Shown: positions 1-12,803, numbered from the stretch's first letter. The stretch is DNA of 64,000 nucleotides from Pyronema omphalodes (GCA_024516155.1 JAJJXM010000051.1:124001-188000); one strand, 5' to 3'. Program-made: numbers and translations. The notes: a model not told the origin generated them from the letters alone.

Positions 1-1009
1 GAGTGGACATTCATGAAGACAACGCCCATGACACATCCAATCATAATACCAAACGCGGTCCACATTTGCCACATCATGACAAGTGCTCCACGAATGGCCG
101 GGGGAGAACATTCGGCGGCGTAAATAGGGACGGTACTAGACTTAGGGCCAATCCCCAGGCCGAGGAAAAACCGAGCAATGAACAGGTGCCACCAGTTATT
201 TGCGAAAGCTTGCCAAAGACAGGTAACTGCACTGATAAAGCAAGTCACCATGATGGTGTTTCTTCGGCCAAACCACTTATTGAAAGGGGCGGTAAGCCTA
301 CAAAAGTATTAGCTTGACCAATGGTCTACGAAGCACAAGGCAATAGTTACCAGCAACCCAGTAAAAAGCAGCACAGATAGGGGGCGCTGTTGACCATCCC
401 TTTAATCCACTCATTATCTTCAATGCCAAACTGTTTGAAGAAGAACAGATTGGCCCCATTGATAACCTATAACCGATGGCTTCGGATTAGCTAAGTTCCG
501 GTGTAATAATCCATCAGGGTTGCGCTTACACTTTCGTCCATCCCCTGGACGGCTGCGGCTACGGAACACATGACAACCATGTGGTACCTATCATCGCGTT
601 AACACTCTCCAATTTCTCAACTCAATAAATTCTGAAATTTTAAAGCAACTGCAGTAAAGACACGTTGGTAAACTTACAGAGCTGCAGGCTGTCGCCATTT
701 TTTCGTGACTTCTTCTTCCAAAATTACGGCGTCTTGCGCAGTAAACATGCCCTTGGGCAGCTCCTTGAACTGAAGGGGCTCATCAAGGGAAGCCAACACG
801 GCACCCTTACGAAAATCCTCAGTGTACAACTCCAGGTTATGTTTAACGGCATAATCATGCCCCATCTGCTGTAGTTCTGACAAAGATTTACCCTGGAGAG
901 GCTTCGCAAGCTTGGCATCAATTTGCTGGGGGTTTGTATTAGCGGACGAAGGGGCCATGAGTCCGCCAACAATGACGGATCCCTCCTTATCGGCAACATT
1001 GTCGGACAT
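1..1009 (-). CDS. MFS sugar transporter, 5' part (3' end beyond window)
   Basis: This is a plasma-membrane sugar porter of the major facilitator superfamily, moving a hexose or related polyol; the exact substrate cannot be read. The minus strand gives four exons: 1009-678, 587-530, 466-351 and 297-1, with GT-AG introns of 90, 63 and 53 bp. About 267 residues are visible out of the usual 520-570. After a polar N-terminus ending near KKWRQPAAL come a first membrane segment (CSVAAAVQG), NGANLFF, the loop motif WFGRRNT, and the family signature from FLGLGIGP through PIYAAE to PAIRG. All junctions keep frame, so the stops seen on direct read-through are intronic and the gene looks intact. The start at 1009 is the first Met of the long open exon. 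The family call is firm; the substrate is unknown. Confidence 0.88.
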
Positions 1010-2735
1010 TTTAAGCTTGGTTGGAAAAACTGTTTATGTCTTATCTGGTTCGATCAGTGCTAGAAGATTCAAGACACTGTCGATACGAGGCATAAACGAA
1101 ACGCAATCAATGCGAGTTTTAGTAGTCCAGAGAGCGAGGGGGTGGGAGCTGGTTTGATAGAATTGTGAGTTCGTAATCAGTATAAGCTCGAGTTATGGGT
1201 GTGCGAGGAATTCATTTGGGTGGATTAGGGGGGGCTTTTATAGTTATCGTGAGGATAGGACTCACGATGGAGGTTTCGGCGCTCGTGTGGGGAAAAGATG
1301 TTGCGTTTGCCGTTAAGCATTAACGGCCAGTATAGGAAGTGTCTGGTGATGCAGAAATTATCATACATGAGGACTCTCAAATAGCCTTCTATACATATCA
1401 TTTCCTCTTGGATAGTCGTAGCTATCCGAATACTTCATCACGAATATTGGCGAGCTGTCAAGTTTTTTCCCTTGGGTTTCTTTCATTTCTCCCAATTGAA
1501 ACCCATGGAGGCCGTGGATCCCTTTGAATCTCGTACTTCCCGCGAACAACATCATACCAGGCTTTACGTCAACCCGGGTATTCCACAAAGACCGCGGGCC
1601 GAATCGCGGTTGTGGAAACCGCATCAACCATCTTTACCTTTCCTTGGTCCGGACAAAGTACACAAGTCATGAGCGTCCTCTGTTGAAACCCCGTCATTAA
1701 CGACTCTTTGATATCAGGTAATAATTGGACACCAAATTAGCGAATTCAATATATTGTAACGTTAACGATCTCATATTCGCTTGTGTGCCGTCATAAGCTA
1801 TGGTTCGCCGCTCGCTTATACACGGATCCGTCAACATCGCCGACGCCGATTCGTGATTATTTATCCTCACGGATTTCAGATAATTTACAAGACTGAATGT
1901 TTTTTGGTCTGTAATATCAAGTCTCAAGAAAATACATAGCTGACCCCGTGGAGTTGGATTCTTTCTCAGTACTGCTGTTTACTCTACGCCAGCACCAACT
2001 ATGACATAATTGATGCTGTGACGAACTACGACTCACGATCATAATAAACTCTCCGTTCCGTACACGACTCTAAGTCGATGACAACCGCTAACCTAGATAC
2101 CCCTTTCCCCGGATTTAATCCAACGGTTACTTATACCCGCGGAATAAACCAGGTAACCGGGACTACTCTTGAACCTACGCCAACTCCGTCAAGTTCCCCG
2201 CCAATACAAACCAAATGGCTTCTCCGTGAACATCGTGAAGAGTTACCTTGACGGTAACTTGTAAGTCTTAGGATTAAAGTAACTGGTGGAGGGCAACATA
2301 GGATGGCTTTGTGCTCGGACGCACCCCATACAATTCGCACATTGAAATAGCACAACCATAACTTCAAGGATTTCCCGAGAAAAGGTAAATTATCAGGAGT
2401 CCCATGATATTCATTTATAGCCGTAGTCATCAAAAATATTCTGCGCTCCATTGAAGGCTGCTCCATGGCGTTGACGATTGTATGGGGACACAAGCGGGGT
2501 GTGATATCATGGAGCCCCGGACTTACCTTTGTATGTAAGCGAGTACCGTGCAAGCAGCCTGTGACTAGCCTTAGAGGTTGTTGGAGTCATTATGACGTAC
2601 AATTCCTTCGGATTCTTCATCGCAACCATAAGCTCGGCGGGCTGACATAAGATCATTCCTTCACAGCTCACCTACGTTTATGCATAAAGATGAATTTGCT
2701 ATATAATAAATAAAATTTTAAAACACACATAAATA
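1010..2735. other. intergenic, no gene seen
   Basis: This holds the presumed promoter of the sugar transporter (just above 1009). The rest is mixed sequence with only short open frames lacking recognisable protein. No tandem repeat stands out. Confidence 0.5.
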
Positions 2736-2835
2736 GGCGGGATGGCCGAGTTGGTTATGGCGCCAGGTTAAGGTTACCTTAATATCGATTCCTGGTTCGG
2801 GAAACTGAGCGTGGGTTCAAGTCCCACTTCCGTCA
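2736..2835 (+). tRNA. tRNA-Leu (AAG), with intron
   Basis: The acceptor stem GGCGGGA (2736-2742) pairs with TTCCGTC (2828-2834), allowing G-U pairs. The D arm starts TGGCCGAG, as in leucine and serine tRNAs. The anticodon stem CCAGG carries loop TTAAGG, giving anticodon AAG. About 16 bases then interrupt before the loop resumes and CCTGG closes the stem, which is the standard intron position one base after the anticodon. A long variable arm follows, then T arm GTGGG-TTCAAGT-CCCAC. T-runs just downstream (from about 2840) fit a Pol III terminator. This is a class II tRNA decoding CUU/CUC leucine codons. Confidence 0.9.
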
Positions 2836-5800
2836 ACATTCTTTTTACTCTTTTTGTTTTTTTTTCTATAATTCTTCATCCAAATAAACCACTGCACATA
2901 TATTTCTTGCGGTTCTTAACTTCTATCTTCTTTTTATTTCCACGACCAGATTCCATGTAACTTACGTTTAAGCATCGCAACGAGATTTGAATCTTAACCT
3001 TTTTCTGTGGAAATATTCTTTCTTTTTTCAAGGGGTGCGTTTGTATACGGTATTTCTTTTCTTTTTTTTTTGGTTGAGTGAAAATAAAAGCGAGGCTTGG
3101 GTTGAATGTGGCATAAATAGGCAGCACGCGGGGTTTAAGCGGTTATCGAGACTCGAGACTTGAGGCTCGAGGCTTCCATGGTAACGGTAACCGCGCGCGC
3201 GCGCCGGAGCTGGGGGGCAGTACAGTACTGATCTAAAGGTAGAAATTATACATAAAGGTACCCTACTCTAGTCTAGTCTAGTGTAGGTATGTAGGCTTAT
3301 AAAACCGCAGGATGATATTGAGAGGTATGTACATTATATGTGCAATGTGAATTCTCATGATTCATGAATTCATGAAGTTAGAAGTTAGAAGTATACATAT
3401 ATACGCCAGATCATATAGCACGAGATGGTGGATTAAAGGATTAATGGATCTGCATGAACTCACGAGTTACATGTTGCAGTTACATGTTACCCGCTATTAT
3501 CAGGTGAGATGGAAGATGGAAGATGGAAAATGATGCTGTATATCTAATCTAGTCTATTCTGGGACAGGTTTTTTTTTTTGTTGATGTTATTGTTATCTTT
3601 ATCAAAACTTGAATGAGCTACTTTAGAGGCTCAAACTAGACTATCATTGAATGTAACTGAATTTAATTGTTCCTTTTTAAGGCCAGCTGATACTATGGTC
3701 TATGAGTACCGAGTGATATTCTAAGAATTATCAAGATTATTTTTCCATCCAAGAGAAAAATATCCTGAAGATTGTTATATTACTGAAATTTCATGACTTG
3801 AGTTTTTAGTTCCTATATCTACCGATAAAAAACTCCTCTGTAAACTACCTTGGTTACTCATACATTGCTACACATACATAGCCACACATGGAGTTACGCA
3901 CAGCTACACACGATTCACGACTTACGATGCCGAAGAATCAAGATATTTAAACTGGGCATGTGCACACTATAAAAAACTGAAACCGATGATGATGAATGAT
4001 GTATGATGTATGCTACAATTCCAGTTACACAGCCACACACAGTCACAGAGTCACAGATTGGGCATATGAGCATATGAGTAGTCGGTAGTCTCTGACTCTC
4101 TGTACGAGAGTAGGCAAGCTTTTTTCTTGTATTTGATAAACTGGTATTTGTGTATATCTTGTAGTTATGATGTTACAATGTTGAACTCCAAACAGGCTAC
4201 AACCCGTCGTCTCCCATAATAAAACTAGACTGAAATGGAAGAGTACATATGTACATATGCTGTGTCTACGCTGTGTATAACTTCACGAGCCGATATATTG
4301 CGGTGGGTCTCATAAATGATGGATAATAATATACTTCCTCACCACCCCAAGTAACCCTATGATATAGGATAAATCATACAGCAGTCAAACATTAATATAT
4401 CAAGTGTACCCTGCGTTCACTTGCGAACAAAATGCAAGTTGCATGCACATACTCTACATCCTCAACACCATGCAGAGGAACGAAAGTTTTCGGCTGGTAT
4501 GCGGTATAAAATCTTGATTACTGCTGTTCTACGATCTATATTTGGCCATACCATACCATACCATACCATGCCATGTCATGGTTTAATGCTTAAGGTTTAA
4601 GGTTAGCATCCGATCAATCATTAATATGTGTACGCCGTGAAAATCCCGCAGGTACAGACAGACGTATGCAGTAGATACTAGATTGTACCAATAACCGTTT
4701 GCTGAGAGATATTTTTAACGGCTACAATCCTGAAAATGCTGAACACAGTCACAAATTACGCAATCGTGGGTGAATTGGGGGAGGATTGTATATCTGACTT
4801 TTTTGTTTGTTGAAGGGACGCGTGGAGATTCTGCAGAGGGATTTTTATGTAGATGATTATTGATGGCTGTTGGGATATTGTTTCTCTGTCTTAGGTGACT
4901 GAGTGATGAAGTGATGATGAACTGAGGAACCCCTTTTTTGTTTCGATGATTAATGCATGATACTGGTTTATAATCCTCCGGAGGAAAATGCTTATTTGAA
5001 TTTTTTTTTTACAGTATTGAGAAAGCTTGCTTCGGCCTTCGGGCCTTCAGCTCTTGACTTTGATCTATAAGCTGCTGCATTGACTGGGAAAAGCTTGTTG
5101 TAATTTCTACGAAGCTTCGTAAGGCTTCGAAAAGCTTTGACAGAGGTTTGTTATAGTTTCAAATTCATAATCAGAAATGCTTAAAAAGCTTCAGGCATCT
5201 ATCTATCCAGGTTCAATCTTCTATCAGTCGAAGTCAACGAAGCCTTGTACCCCATGGATGATTCGGCGAGAGTGTAAAATATAGACAGATCGGTACCAGA
5301 TATCCCTGAGTTTATTACTACTGTAACAATGGTTCGCACTTAATTCTCAATTAACTGCAGGATTCAGGGTTCAATAGCTTGTTTCCCGAGCTTGTTTCCC
5401 GAGCGTCCCCGGCTTGATGCAGAATTCCGTCCGCCAGCTGGGTTTGTGATACCGAGTTCTCCAGCCCGATAATGCACCATTCCGCTTTAACTACTCGCCG
5501 AAGTGACCGAAGTGCGAGTCAGACAGGGGCCCTTGGATCTCTCTTACAAACAAAGTGTTTCTTATCAACGGTTTGAGAGGCTGAGGGTTGACTCGGCTTA
5601 CCATTTCGTTCACTAATTCATACCCATGAGATTTCCATTTAGTGCATCGGGGGGACTTCAGTTTGATGCATCGTGAGGTTCTCAATCACTGCACAGGGTT
5701 CAATTTAGTCTTTCTCTCAACATCGTGAACTTTCTGCTATATATCCGGGTGATTCGAAGTGATTCCGAGCCGGCACTTGGCGGTAGTCGGCTGTGCATCG

Positions 5801-7029
5801 CACCATATGCACCACTAAACGAGGCTGGCTATCGGAATCAAGAGTCGACACTAAAACTTCCGCTGGCCGTGAATTGCCGTTGAACGGAATGGCTCGTGAC
5901 ATTGAAGATTGAGGCGGAGCAGAGTGGCCGAACAGCTGTATGTGGAGCGATTGACAGCTGCATCGTTTGGTCGAGGTTGGTTCCCCAAGATCAAACGGAT
6001 TCAGAAACAGCTGGATCATGCAAATTAAGATGTGCCATACCAACCGTCTGTTAACTGCACGTCAGCTGGTGCATTGGCGATCGTACATTTTTTTCGCTTC
6101 CATAGCATCGGTGTGCACTGTGCAGAGCAGAGCTTTTGCTCGCGTTTCACAGTCTCTGCTTGGTGATAATCCTCGTCTAACCCATTCTAGCTCATTGTCT
6201 ATTTGCCTGAGTGTGCTATCTTGCCTGAACGGTTTTAGTGAATTTTTCACCTGACTTTGGCGGATTTCAGCTAGCCATGTCTAGCTTAGCTTATCTTTAC
6301 CAGAATTTACCTGAATTGTCCAGACTCTTCTCCGGCTAGTTGACTTATCCCAACTTTGTATACCACCGCGCTAACTTCCCAAGATTTCTGGCTCGTCGTG
6401 ATCAGACCCTGTCCGAGTTTCTCGCCGTCCGACTGTGCTTTGTTTGCCATGCTCATGAACCAGGTTCGTCTCACGGCATTTTGAACTATCTCAGGTCATC
6501 GTATGCATCAGGGCTGTGCTGGAGATACTGAGATGCTTGGGTGTTGGGGAATTTGTTGGTAAAAGATCGACCGGGAAGTATTGGCGCAGCGTTGCGACGT
6601 CACAACGGCTTACAATCTTGCTCCTGCCACTGCCACTGCATTTCGTGGACTGTGATTCGGTTTCATGCCGAGATGTACGCATGTTAGTGGCAACCTCCGA
6701 TGGGCAGTCTTTGGCAAGCACCTGGCACCCTTGGAGGATGAAGAGCCGGGTTGGGTTGGGTTGGGTTGGATATGGTCTCAAGGGTTGGTTTAACGATACC
6801 AGACCTTGTATTCCCCATCCAGGGCATTCAAATCAGAGCATGTGGTGCGTAGAAAGTTGGGATATATAAACCTCTCTGGCCGCCGGAAATTGAAGCATCA
6901 TCACAGCATCGAATACGAAGACGATACGAATACACACAGTTTCAATATCAAGAAACAACCAAGTACGATAATCACATAAAAGACAATACTCTGAACCAAC
7001 CAACGCCAATCGAAATAACAACCGACAAA
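2836..7029. other. intergenic, about 4.2 kb, no convincing gene
   Basis: It has T-rich Pol III termination at 2840-2870, an alternating GC run near 3191-3205, CCATA repeats near 4550-4570, a GGGTT run at 6748-6769, and the promoter of the next gene at the right end. Open frames are short, overlap on both strands and resemble nothing known. Confidence 0.5.
6863..6870 (+). promoter_or_regulatory. TATA box of the small gene at 7030
   Basis: TATATAAA lies about 160 bp before the ATG at 7030. The stretch between is A/C-rich and free of upstream ATGs near the start, like a fungal 5' leader. Strong TATA boxes go with regulated, high-amplitude genes; that is inference here. Confidence 0.55.
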
Positions 7030-7550
7030 ATGACCGACAATTCCAATAACTCTACTTCCGCTACCGCCGGAACTCAGTTTACTGATCCCTTTGCAATTTC
7101 CCGTGAGGAAAGCGATATGTTCTCTACTACCAGAAGAGGCAGTGACAGCTCCACCGGTTCAGGCCAGGAGATTCCTCTTGCTCAGAGAGACCGAAGACTG
7201 TTTGTCCCCCATCTTCGATTCCAATTCCTCAGTTCAAAGAATACAAGGCTAACGACGGGAACTACTGCAGATCTAAGGAATGGGATGCGTAAGCGCCTCT
7301 TACCCCGCAGTGTCACTAGTGGCAATCCTGAGCTAACTCAAAAACAGTTCTCAGGTTCCCCCTTCGAAATTCCAGAGATTGCCTGGAAGTATATATGCCA
7401 CCCCGGCTTCCAGAGATGGACGTGTCGCCAAGTTAGTCATAATCCCCTGATTACATACAGTTGAGGAGGAGGTTACTGACGCGGAGGAATAATAGGAATA
7501 AGGTCCACGGCTTCATGGAGAAGGTTAAGGAGTTGAGCGGAAAGAAGTAA
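7030..7550 (+). CDS. small Ser/Thr-rich fungal protein, function unknown
   Basis: I read four exons: 7030-7199, 7271-7288, 7348-7431 and 7496-7550, giving 108 residues. The second exon is only 18 bp. The N-terminal half is low in order (Ser, Thr, Asn, with TTRRGSDSS). The C-terminal half holds the compact conserved stretch EWDASQVPPSKFQRLPGSI, then YATPASRDGRVAK, then NKVHGFMEKVKELSGKK. I recall this arrangement (PPS-F-Q, GSIYATP, SRDG and a short basic helix) from small fungal proteins without assigned function. Splicing restores it exactly in one frame, the main evidence that the gene is real. A TATA box lies upstream. No signal peptide or membrane segment is visible. Confidence 0.75.
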
Positions 7551-8040
7551 ACCAACTTCGTACCCTTAACTATGACCGGACTGTAGAGATATACCCGACT
7601 GTTTGAATATGCTAGGATTGAGTTTTTGGTACGGGAATCGATGGAATGATTTATGAACTGTTTTTTTGTTAGGGCTTTTTTTTTTTTCACTCTTTTTATT
7701 TTTATTTTCTTTCATTGTGTTTTAACTTTCAATACCATTATCATTTATTACACGAAATCTTTTTGATTCATGTGATGAAAAACAATTCCAGCATCTGAAG
7801 AATACTCGGGTTTGATACTCTACACCGAACATCAGTTCCAACAGTTTCCAGAACCGGCAGCCAACAAAAACCATAGTGTACGGTGGCGAATCTCAACATA
7901 GCGCAGGTTGCAGGCAAACTTAATCAACACCTAATCAACACCAAACAAAACAGATGTTTAAGCGACCTACCACGATCTTTACCCCACAGGCCAAAGCAAG
8001 ATCCAGGGAGTAAGATCTATCCGGTCAGCAAGGTTAATCA

Positions 8041-8095
8041 GGTCAAGACAAGATAAGACATGACAAGACATGACAAGATAAGACAAGGTAAGCTG
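8041..8095. repeat. GACAAGATAAGACAT-type direct repeats
   Basis: Several near copies of AAGACAAGATAAGACATG follow each other. Each AGATAAG copy matches the HGATAR core bound by fungal GATA factors, but it is far from any start codon, so a regulatory role is speculative. Confidence 0.5.
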
Positions 8096-9170
8096 AAGTA
8101 AGGTAAAGATGCACTGGATGGATAGGTTCAGGGTGGATATTAAAGTCGACCAGGCGGCTATGTAGGCGGTAGGTCAAGGTAGGTTTAGGTAGACGGCAGC
8201 CTAACCTATCCAAGCCCAGTCCGATACAGTACACTACAGCCAATATAGTCCAATATACAATTCCTCAAAGCACTAAACAATCCTGTGCCCTCGTTACCTT
8301 AAACATTTTAAACATCCCCAATAAGAAACCATTACACCAAACTACAAACCACAGCCTCCCAAAAACTCCCAGTTACAATCCAAAAACCTCACCAGTAACC
8401 TCTTTTCCCTTAACTCTCGGCTCTAAATCTCCCCAATGCGTTGATATCTTCATTCCTTCATATCATCTTATTCTATAACAGCCTATAATAGCATCTAGCC
8501 CATAATGCAATATCAGACCTTATTAACTATATGCCAAGACCATTTAAGCTACTTATCCTTATTCAAAATCTCCGGAAATAGCTTAGTAGAAAATCGAAAT
8601 AGCTTAGTTGAAGGCGTTATGTAGGTGATCTACTATATACATACACACGTGCTTACTTACTTTTTGTTTGGTTTTAGTTGCCGGTGGATCACGGTGTTGT
8701 GTATGTATAAGATGCCACTTTAATTTATACTGAAATGGGGATTTTTCAAGTTGTTCGTTGATGGAGTTTGTTTTTATTTTCTAGGTTTGGATCTTGTATT
8801 TAGCATGAGGTGAAGATGGTAACAATAGCAGCAGCAGCAGCAATTATATGTAAACAAAAATCAACACCAGCATCATTACATTTTCCAATCAATAAACATC
8901 CCAACCAAAACCAGGGCACCTAAACATAACATAGCATACCCAAGAACTAATCACAGCCCCATTCCATTATACCAAACGTGCCCGAGATCAGTATTCACTA
9001 TTCCACATTCAATTTACCCCTCCCGTTATCCATACCCATACCCATACCCATACCGTACCGAAATTACTAGCCAGCCAGCCGGTCGGTGTGTGTTAGCTTT
9101 AGTGCTGTGTGCGCACGCAAGGAAACCGCTTTCTACTTTTCCCTGTTTCGGAGGGGTTTTATTTTGTCAG

Positions 9171-9194
9171 CAGCCAGCCAGCCAGCCAGCCGGC
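9171..9194. repeat. CCAG tetranucleotide repeat
   Basis: About six CCAG units run CAGCCAGCCAGCCAGCCAGC. A shorter CCATAC array lies about 120 bp to the left. Confidence 0.8.
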
Positions 9195-10191
9195 CATGTG
9201 ATAGCCATAGATAGCCATAGACGATCTATCCTACACAGTCGTAGATACTCGGGTACTGGGTAGTCTACTATTGCCACTACTGTTGCCATTGCCACCTGCA
9301 ATGATTAGTTTCGATCTCTTTGTCTTTGTGAGTTGTGAGGAAAAGTATAGATCACTGGAAACGAGGGGTTTGTAATTGTTATGAGGATTTTGAAGGGCTA
9401 TATGTGGAGCGGGAAGTTGATAAGATTCTGTTTTGGTTTTAAAAGAAGAACGGTGATGATTTTACGACGGCGGATATTAGAACATAGGTGTGCGAAAACA
9501 TGTGAGATACGAAGGTGCTGTGTTCTGGACTTGGGTGCGTGGTGGCTGCTATGCTGCTGCGTGACATCGCGTGATGCTCAGTGGCGCTGTGGGCGTGTAA
9601 AGTGGGGATTTAGGTGCTTTTGGGATGGGTTATTTACTACAGAATTCCATGATAGTGAGAATATGGTTTTGTGTTTAGTGGATTGGTTACAATTATGGGC
9701 GGATGTTGGGTTGCAACTGTAAATGGATGTGTCGATAAAGCTGCCAGAACAGCGACATTCTGTCGTTAAAACTCGATTAAATACGACGAAGTAAAGTTTC
9801 ACATTTTCGGTGTTAGAATTGGGTTGGCATGGGCTTGTCAATCTGAGCGCGCTGCTCACTGCACTCTCACGTAAATTCAACAGGAAACTAGAATCGTTGC
9901 CCAACTCCATTCCACTGTTTTATTTCCGAAGCAGTTACTCGAGGTCAATGTACAGCGAATCCGCGACTCAGTGTGATTTCTGTATGGCAGCATTGCTATG
10001 GCATTTTGTACACAGATGTGAAACCATTGCGAGACAAGAATCTCAATGCATTTCGTCGTAAATAAAATGACCCAAACTTTTGCAACCCGGTCGGATATCT
10101 CATTTGATAGGTTTTTGCTATCCGATCATTATGATTGCAGAAAAAACAGCACCGCAACGCCCAAACAAGAAAAACTTTAATTGGACACCAT

Positions 10192-10895
10192 TTAGTTGTC
10201 CTTCTTCTTCTTGGCACCCTTGACCTTGGCGGTACCGCGGAGCTCCTTCTGCTTGTTCTTGCGCTGCTTGCCTGTATTTCGAAAGTTTCATCAGTGGTTG
10301 TTGCAGAATGTAGTGAAGAAATCGGGAACGTACGCTGCTGGCGGGAAGGCTTCTCGACCTTGGTGGCGTATCCGTAACGGACCTGGCGGTAGGTGGGCTC
10401 GAACTGCTTCAAGCTCTCGAGGGAGTCGTAGATGAGAGCGAATCCAGTGGTCTTTCCACCTCCGAAGTGAGTGCGGAGTCCGAAAACGGAGACGGCCTCC
10501 TTGTCGGCCTTGTAGAGCTCGGCGAGCTTGGTACGGAGGTCATCCTTGGAGATGTCTGAGGAAATCCGTCAGTTGCACGTTCGATAGCGAGTAAAATGCA
10601 CATTTCGTGCTCCGATTGGTTACGTACTGGCCTTGCCGGCGTGGAGAACGTCGCTGTTGGTATAAGTCAGCAATCTGCTGAATTACGAAATAATTTCCCC
10701 GTATCACACTCCTGCGCCCTTCAAAACCATAGCTTCTTCCTTCATCATTCTTGTCGCTGATTCGTTTCCTCCTCTTTTGAAGTCGTCGATTTTGAAGCAG
10801 CCGTGGGTCGGGAAAACCTACACAACCATCTGCTTGCGCGCCAAAAGGGCGTTGCGCATGAACTTGCGGGTACGCAAAGTAACGGTATCAGCCAT
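10192..10895 (-). CDS. RPS24: 40S ribosomal protein eS24
   Basis: This is a structural protein of the small cytosolic ribosomal subunit. Four exons read 10895-10822, 10653-10628, 10555-10334 and 10271-10192, for 133 residues, the usual length. The start [15 protein letters not shown] is the conserved N-terminus. Residues 25-40 run [16 protein letters not shown], followed by [19 protein letters not shown] and [12 protein letters not shown]. The C-terminal tail is basic and ends AKKKKDN. All four exons join in frame at GT-AG sites. The short second exon (26 bp) and introns clustered near the start are typical of fungal ribosomal protein genes. The reading is secure. Confidence 0.97.
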
Positions 10896-12085
10896 GTTGT
10901 CGGTTTGGGCTCGGGCGATGTCGATGGTACGTCTCGAGCGGCGGATTTCGGTGTCGTCGGGGCGTAGGGCGATTCGAAGTTCTGTCAATAGTGTGCTACC
11001 AAGCCCTCGCAAACTGCTGTGTGCGAAGGATTAGCGTGACTATGTGACTGCTTTTTCACGTTGCACTGTGGCGTTTGTGTGTGTGTTAGTGGCGGTGCAA
11101 CCATGTACCGTAGCAACCGCTAGAGCAGCGCCGAAACCTCGCTGCACGCGACCGTGGAATTGTAATTCCCAATTTCATCAGCACAACCAGTAGCTAAAAT
11201 TTCAATGTTTATCTACACTTGGGACACAAAATTCATTATCACCAGTCGTGGAACCACTTCCTCAATAACGAGCCTTTGTGGTGTTGAAATTTCTCGAAAT
11301 TCACGATTCACACTAACGGACATCCCACTTCACTGCATGTTGCCACTTTAGGCAGATCCATGATGATATTCAGGGCGGTGATTTTTCATGCGTGAAACCA
11401 TGTCCAAGGATACCGCACCACTGCTAAAGCAGGATGATATCCAAAATATTCTCCTGGATGCAGACAGTACCCATGGGTAATTCTGACTTGCAAATGCTGT
11501 AATCCTGATATTCATATCCGCGTTTAGACGTATTCGACTTTGCAGATATTACAGATTCCTCTTCTATAGGGCAATAAGATCATCGTCCATATGAAGATTA
11601 TGCTGTTTACTTATGTTGCCACGTATTATCAGCCTGTACGTAACCATAGAAGAGCCCTTCGGTTGGGAGTAACATAGACATTGGACTTTGAAGCTTGATT
11701 CGACACTTCAATGCTTCTATGGCTTGTCCATGTTAGCGAAATTGGCGTTCCTTAAGCTCAGTATGATACAGGCAGCTGTAACATCGCAGAATAGACCAAG
11801 GTTTGGGAACCGTCCTTCTTTATACTTGAGGATCCACAGCTTAAATGCAATCTCCCAGTAAACGTCTAAAAATTTATGAGAGATTAGATTTGCACCTTGA
11901 TTCATGAAAAGAGCCCACAGTCACTGGATTCACTACCAATCCATCGGTATTATAAACCGCATGAAGCTATCCCAACGCATAAGCTTATCATAAAATCCAT
12001 TAAGTTTACATATCATCTCATCTATAATCCATTCCATTCATTAACTCCCATCCATATTAGTATTTGTTCATTCCAAACTTAACCC
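10896..12085. other. intergenic, no gene seen
   Basis: The left end is the promoter region of eS24 (read leftwards) and the right end is the 3' region of BET1. Short open frames match nothing known, and no strong repeats are seen. Confidence 0.5.
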
Positions 12086-12803
12086 TCAAATCCAAACCCA
12101 CCAAAACAGCATCCCCACAGCAGCAAAGAATGCAACCCACGCCTTCCAACCTACTCCCGTTCGCCTAGCCATCCGCAGCATATTCTTCATAGTCCCTCCT
12201 AGCTTCTGCCTCGTCTCCGCAAATTGCTCATTCATGGTTTCTATCAACGAATTCGACTGCCTAACTTCCTCTCCAATGGCAACCGTAATCTATTTTCACA
12301 ACCTCATTAGCCTCCGTAACCCTCAACCAAGCCTGCACAACCCGCCCAGCACCAAACCCGCATCACCTCTACTCCCCAAAATCCATTGACACCACCCAAA
12401 CCAACCGGTAAAAATACTTACATCCTTCAACATCTTAACCTTAGCACTCAAGCCCTCCACCGCCGCATCATTCTGGGACTCCAGCTCCTCCATAACCGCC
12501 GCTGAATACTGTCCCTTACGATTGGGAGTTGCCGCACGATAACCACCCACAAAAGGTGGTGGCGTTGGTGTATTTAAGCTATCATGAGAATATGTATTTT
12601 GTCGATACCCATATCCTGCTGTTGATCCATATCTGTCGTTTTGAGTACTGTTACTACTGCTACCCGCGTAGATCTCGTCGCGGCGTGATGTGGGCCCGTA
12701 TCTAATGGTTCGAGTGGGGTTAGAGATGTGGTCTTGATATGCAAAGAGGGAAATGGGTATGAGGGGAAGCTCAGGGACAGGAAGGAACGGACCGTGAGGA
12801 CAT
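12086..12803 (-). CDS. BET1: BET1-like ER-Golgi Qc-SNARE
   Basis: This tail-anchored SNARE acts in fusion of ER-derived COPII vesicles with the Golgi, with partners of the Sed5/Bos1/Sec22 type. The exons 12803-12793, 12701-12422 and 12289-12086 encode 164 residues. The N-terminus is MSSRYGPTSRRDEIYAG, then a Ser/Tyr/Gly-rich linker. The SNARE helix begins YSAAVMEELESQNDAAVEG and continues through LSAKVKMLKDITVAIGEE. It ends in a single hydrophobic anchor (WVAFFAAVGMLFWWVWI) at the extreme C-terminus, as in Bet1. The first coding exon is only 11 bp with donor GTCCGT; it is the least certain part. A first exon elsewhere would change only the N-terminal few residues. Confidence 0.86.

Larger units (their letters stand above)
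7551..10191. other. intergenic, about 2.6 kb, simple repeats
   Basis: It contains GATAAG-bearing repeats at 8041-8095, CCATAC repeats at about 9028-9056 and CCAG repeats at 9171-9194. Open frames near 9381-10061 overlap on both strands and match nothing known. The right part probably holds the 3' UTR of the eS24 gene. Confidence 0.5.

Noticed and set aside
297..678. Sugar transporter as a pseudogene (stops between 300 and 670 on minus)
   Set aside because: Three GT-AG introns of 90, 63 and 53 bp remove every stop and restore conserved motifs in one frame.
6748..6769. Telomere-like GGGTT run
   Set aside because: The unit is GGGTT rather than the fungal TTAGGG, it has only four copies and lies inside ordinary sequence.
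9381..10061. Plus-strand frames near the end of eS24
   Set aside because: They overlap opposite-strand frames of equal length, are Cys/Trp-rich by chance and show no family pattern.
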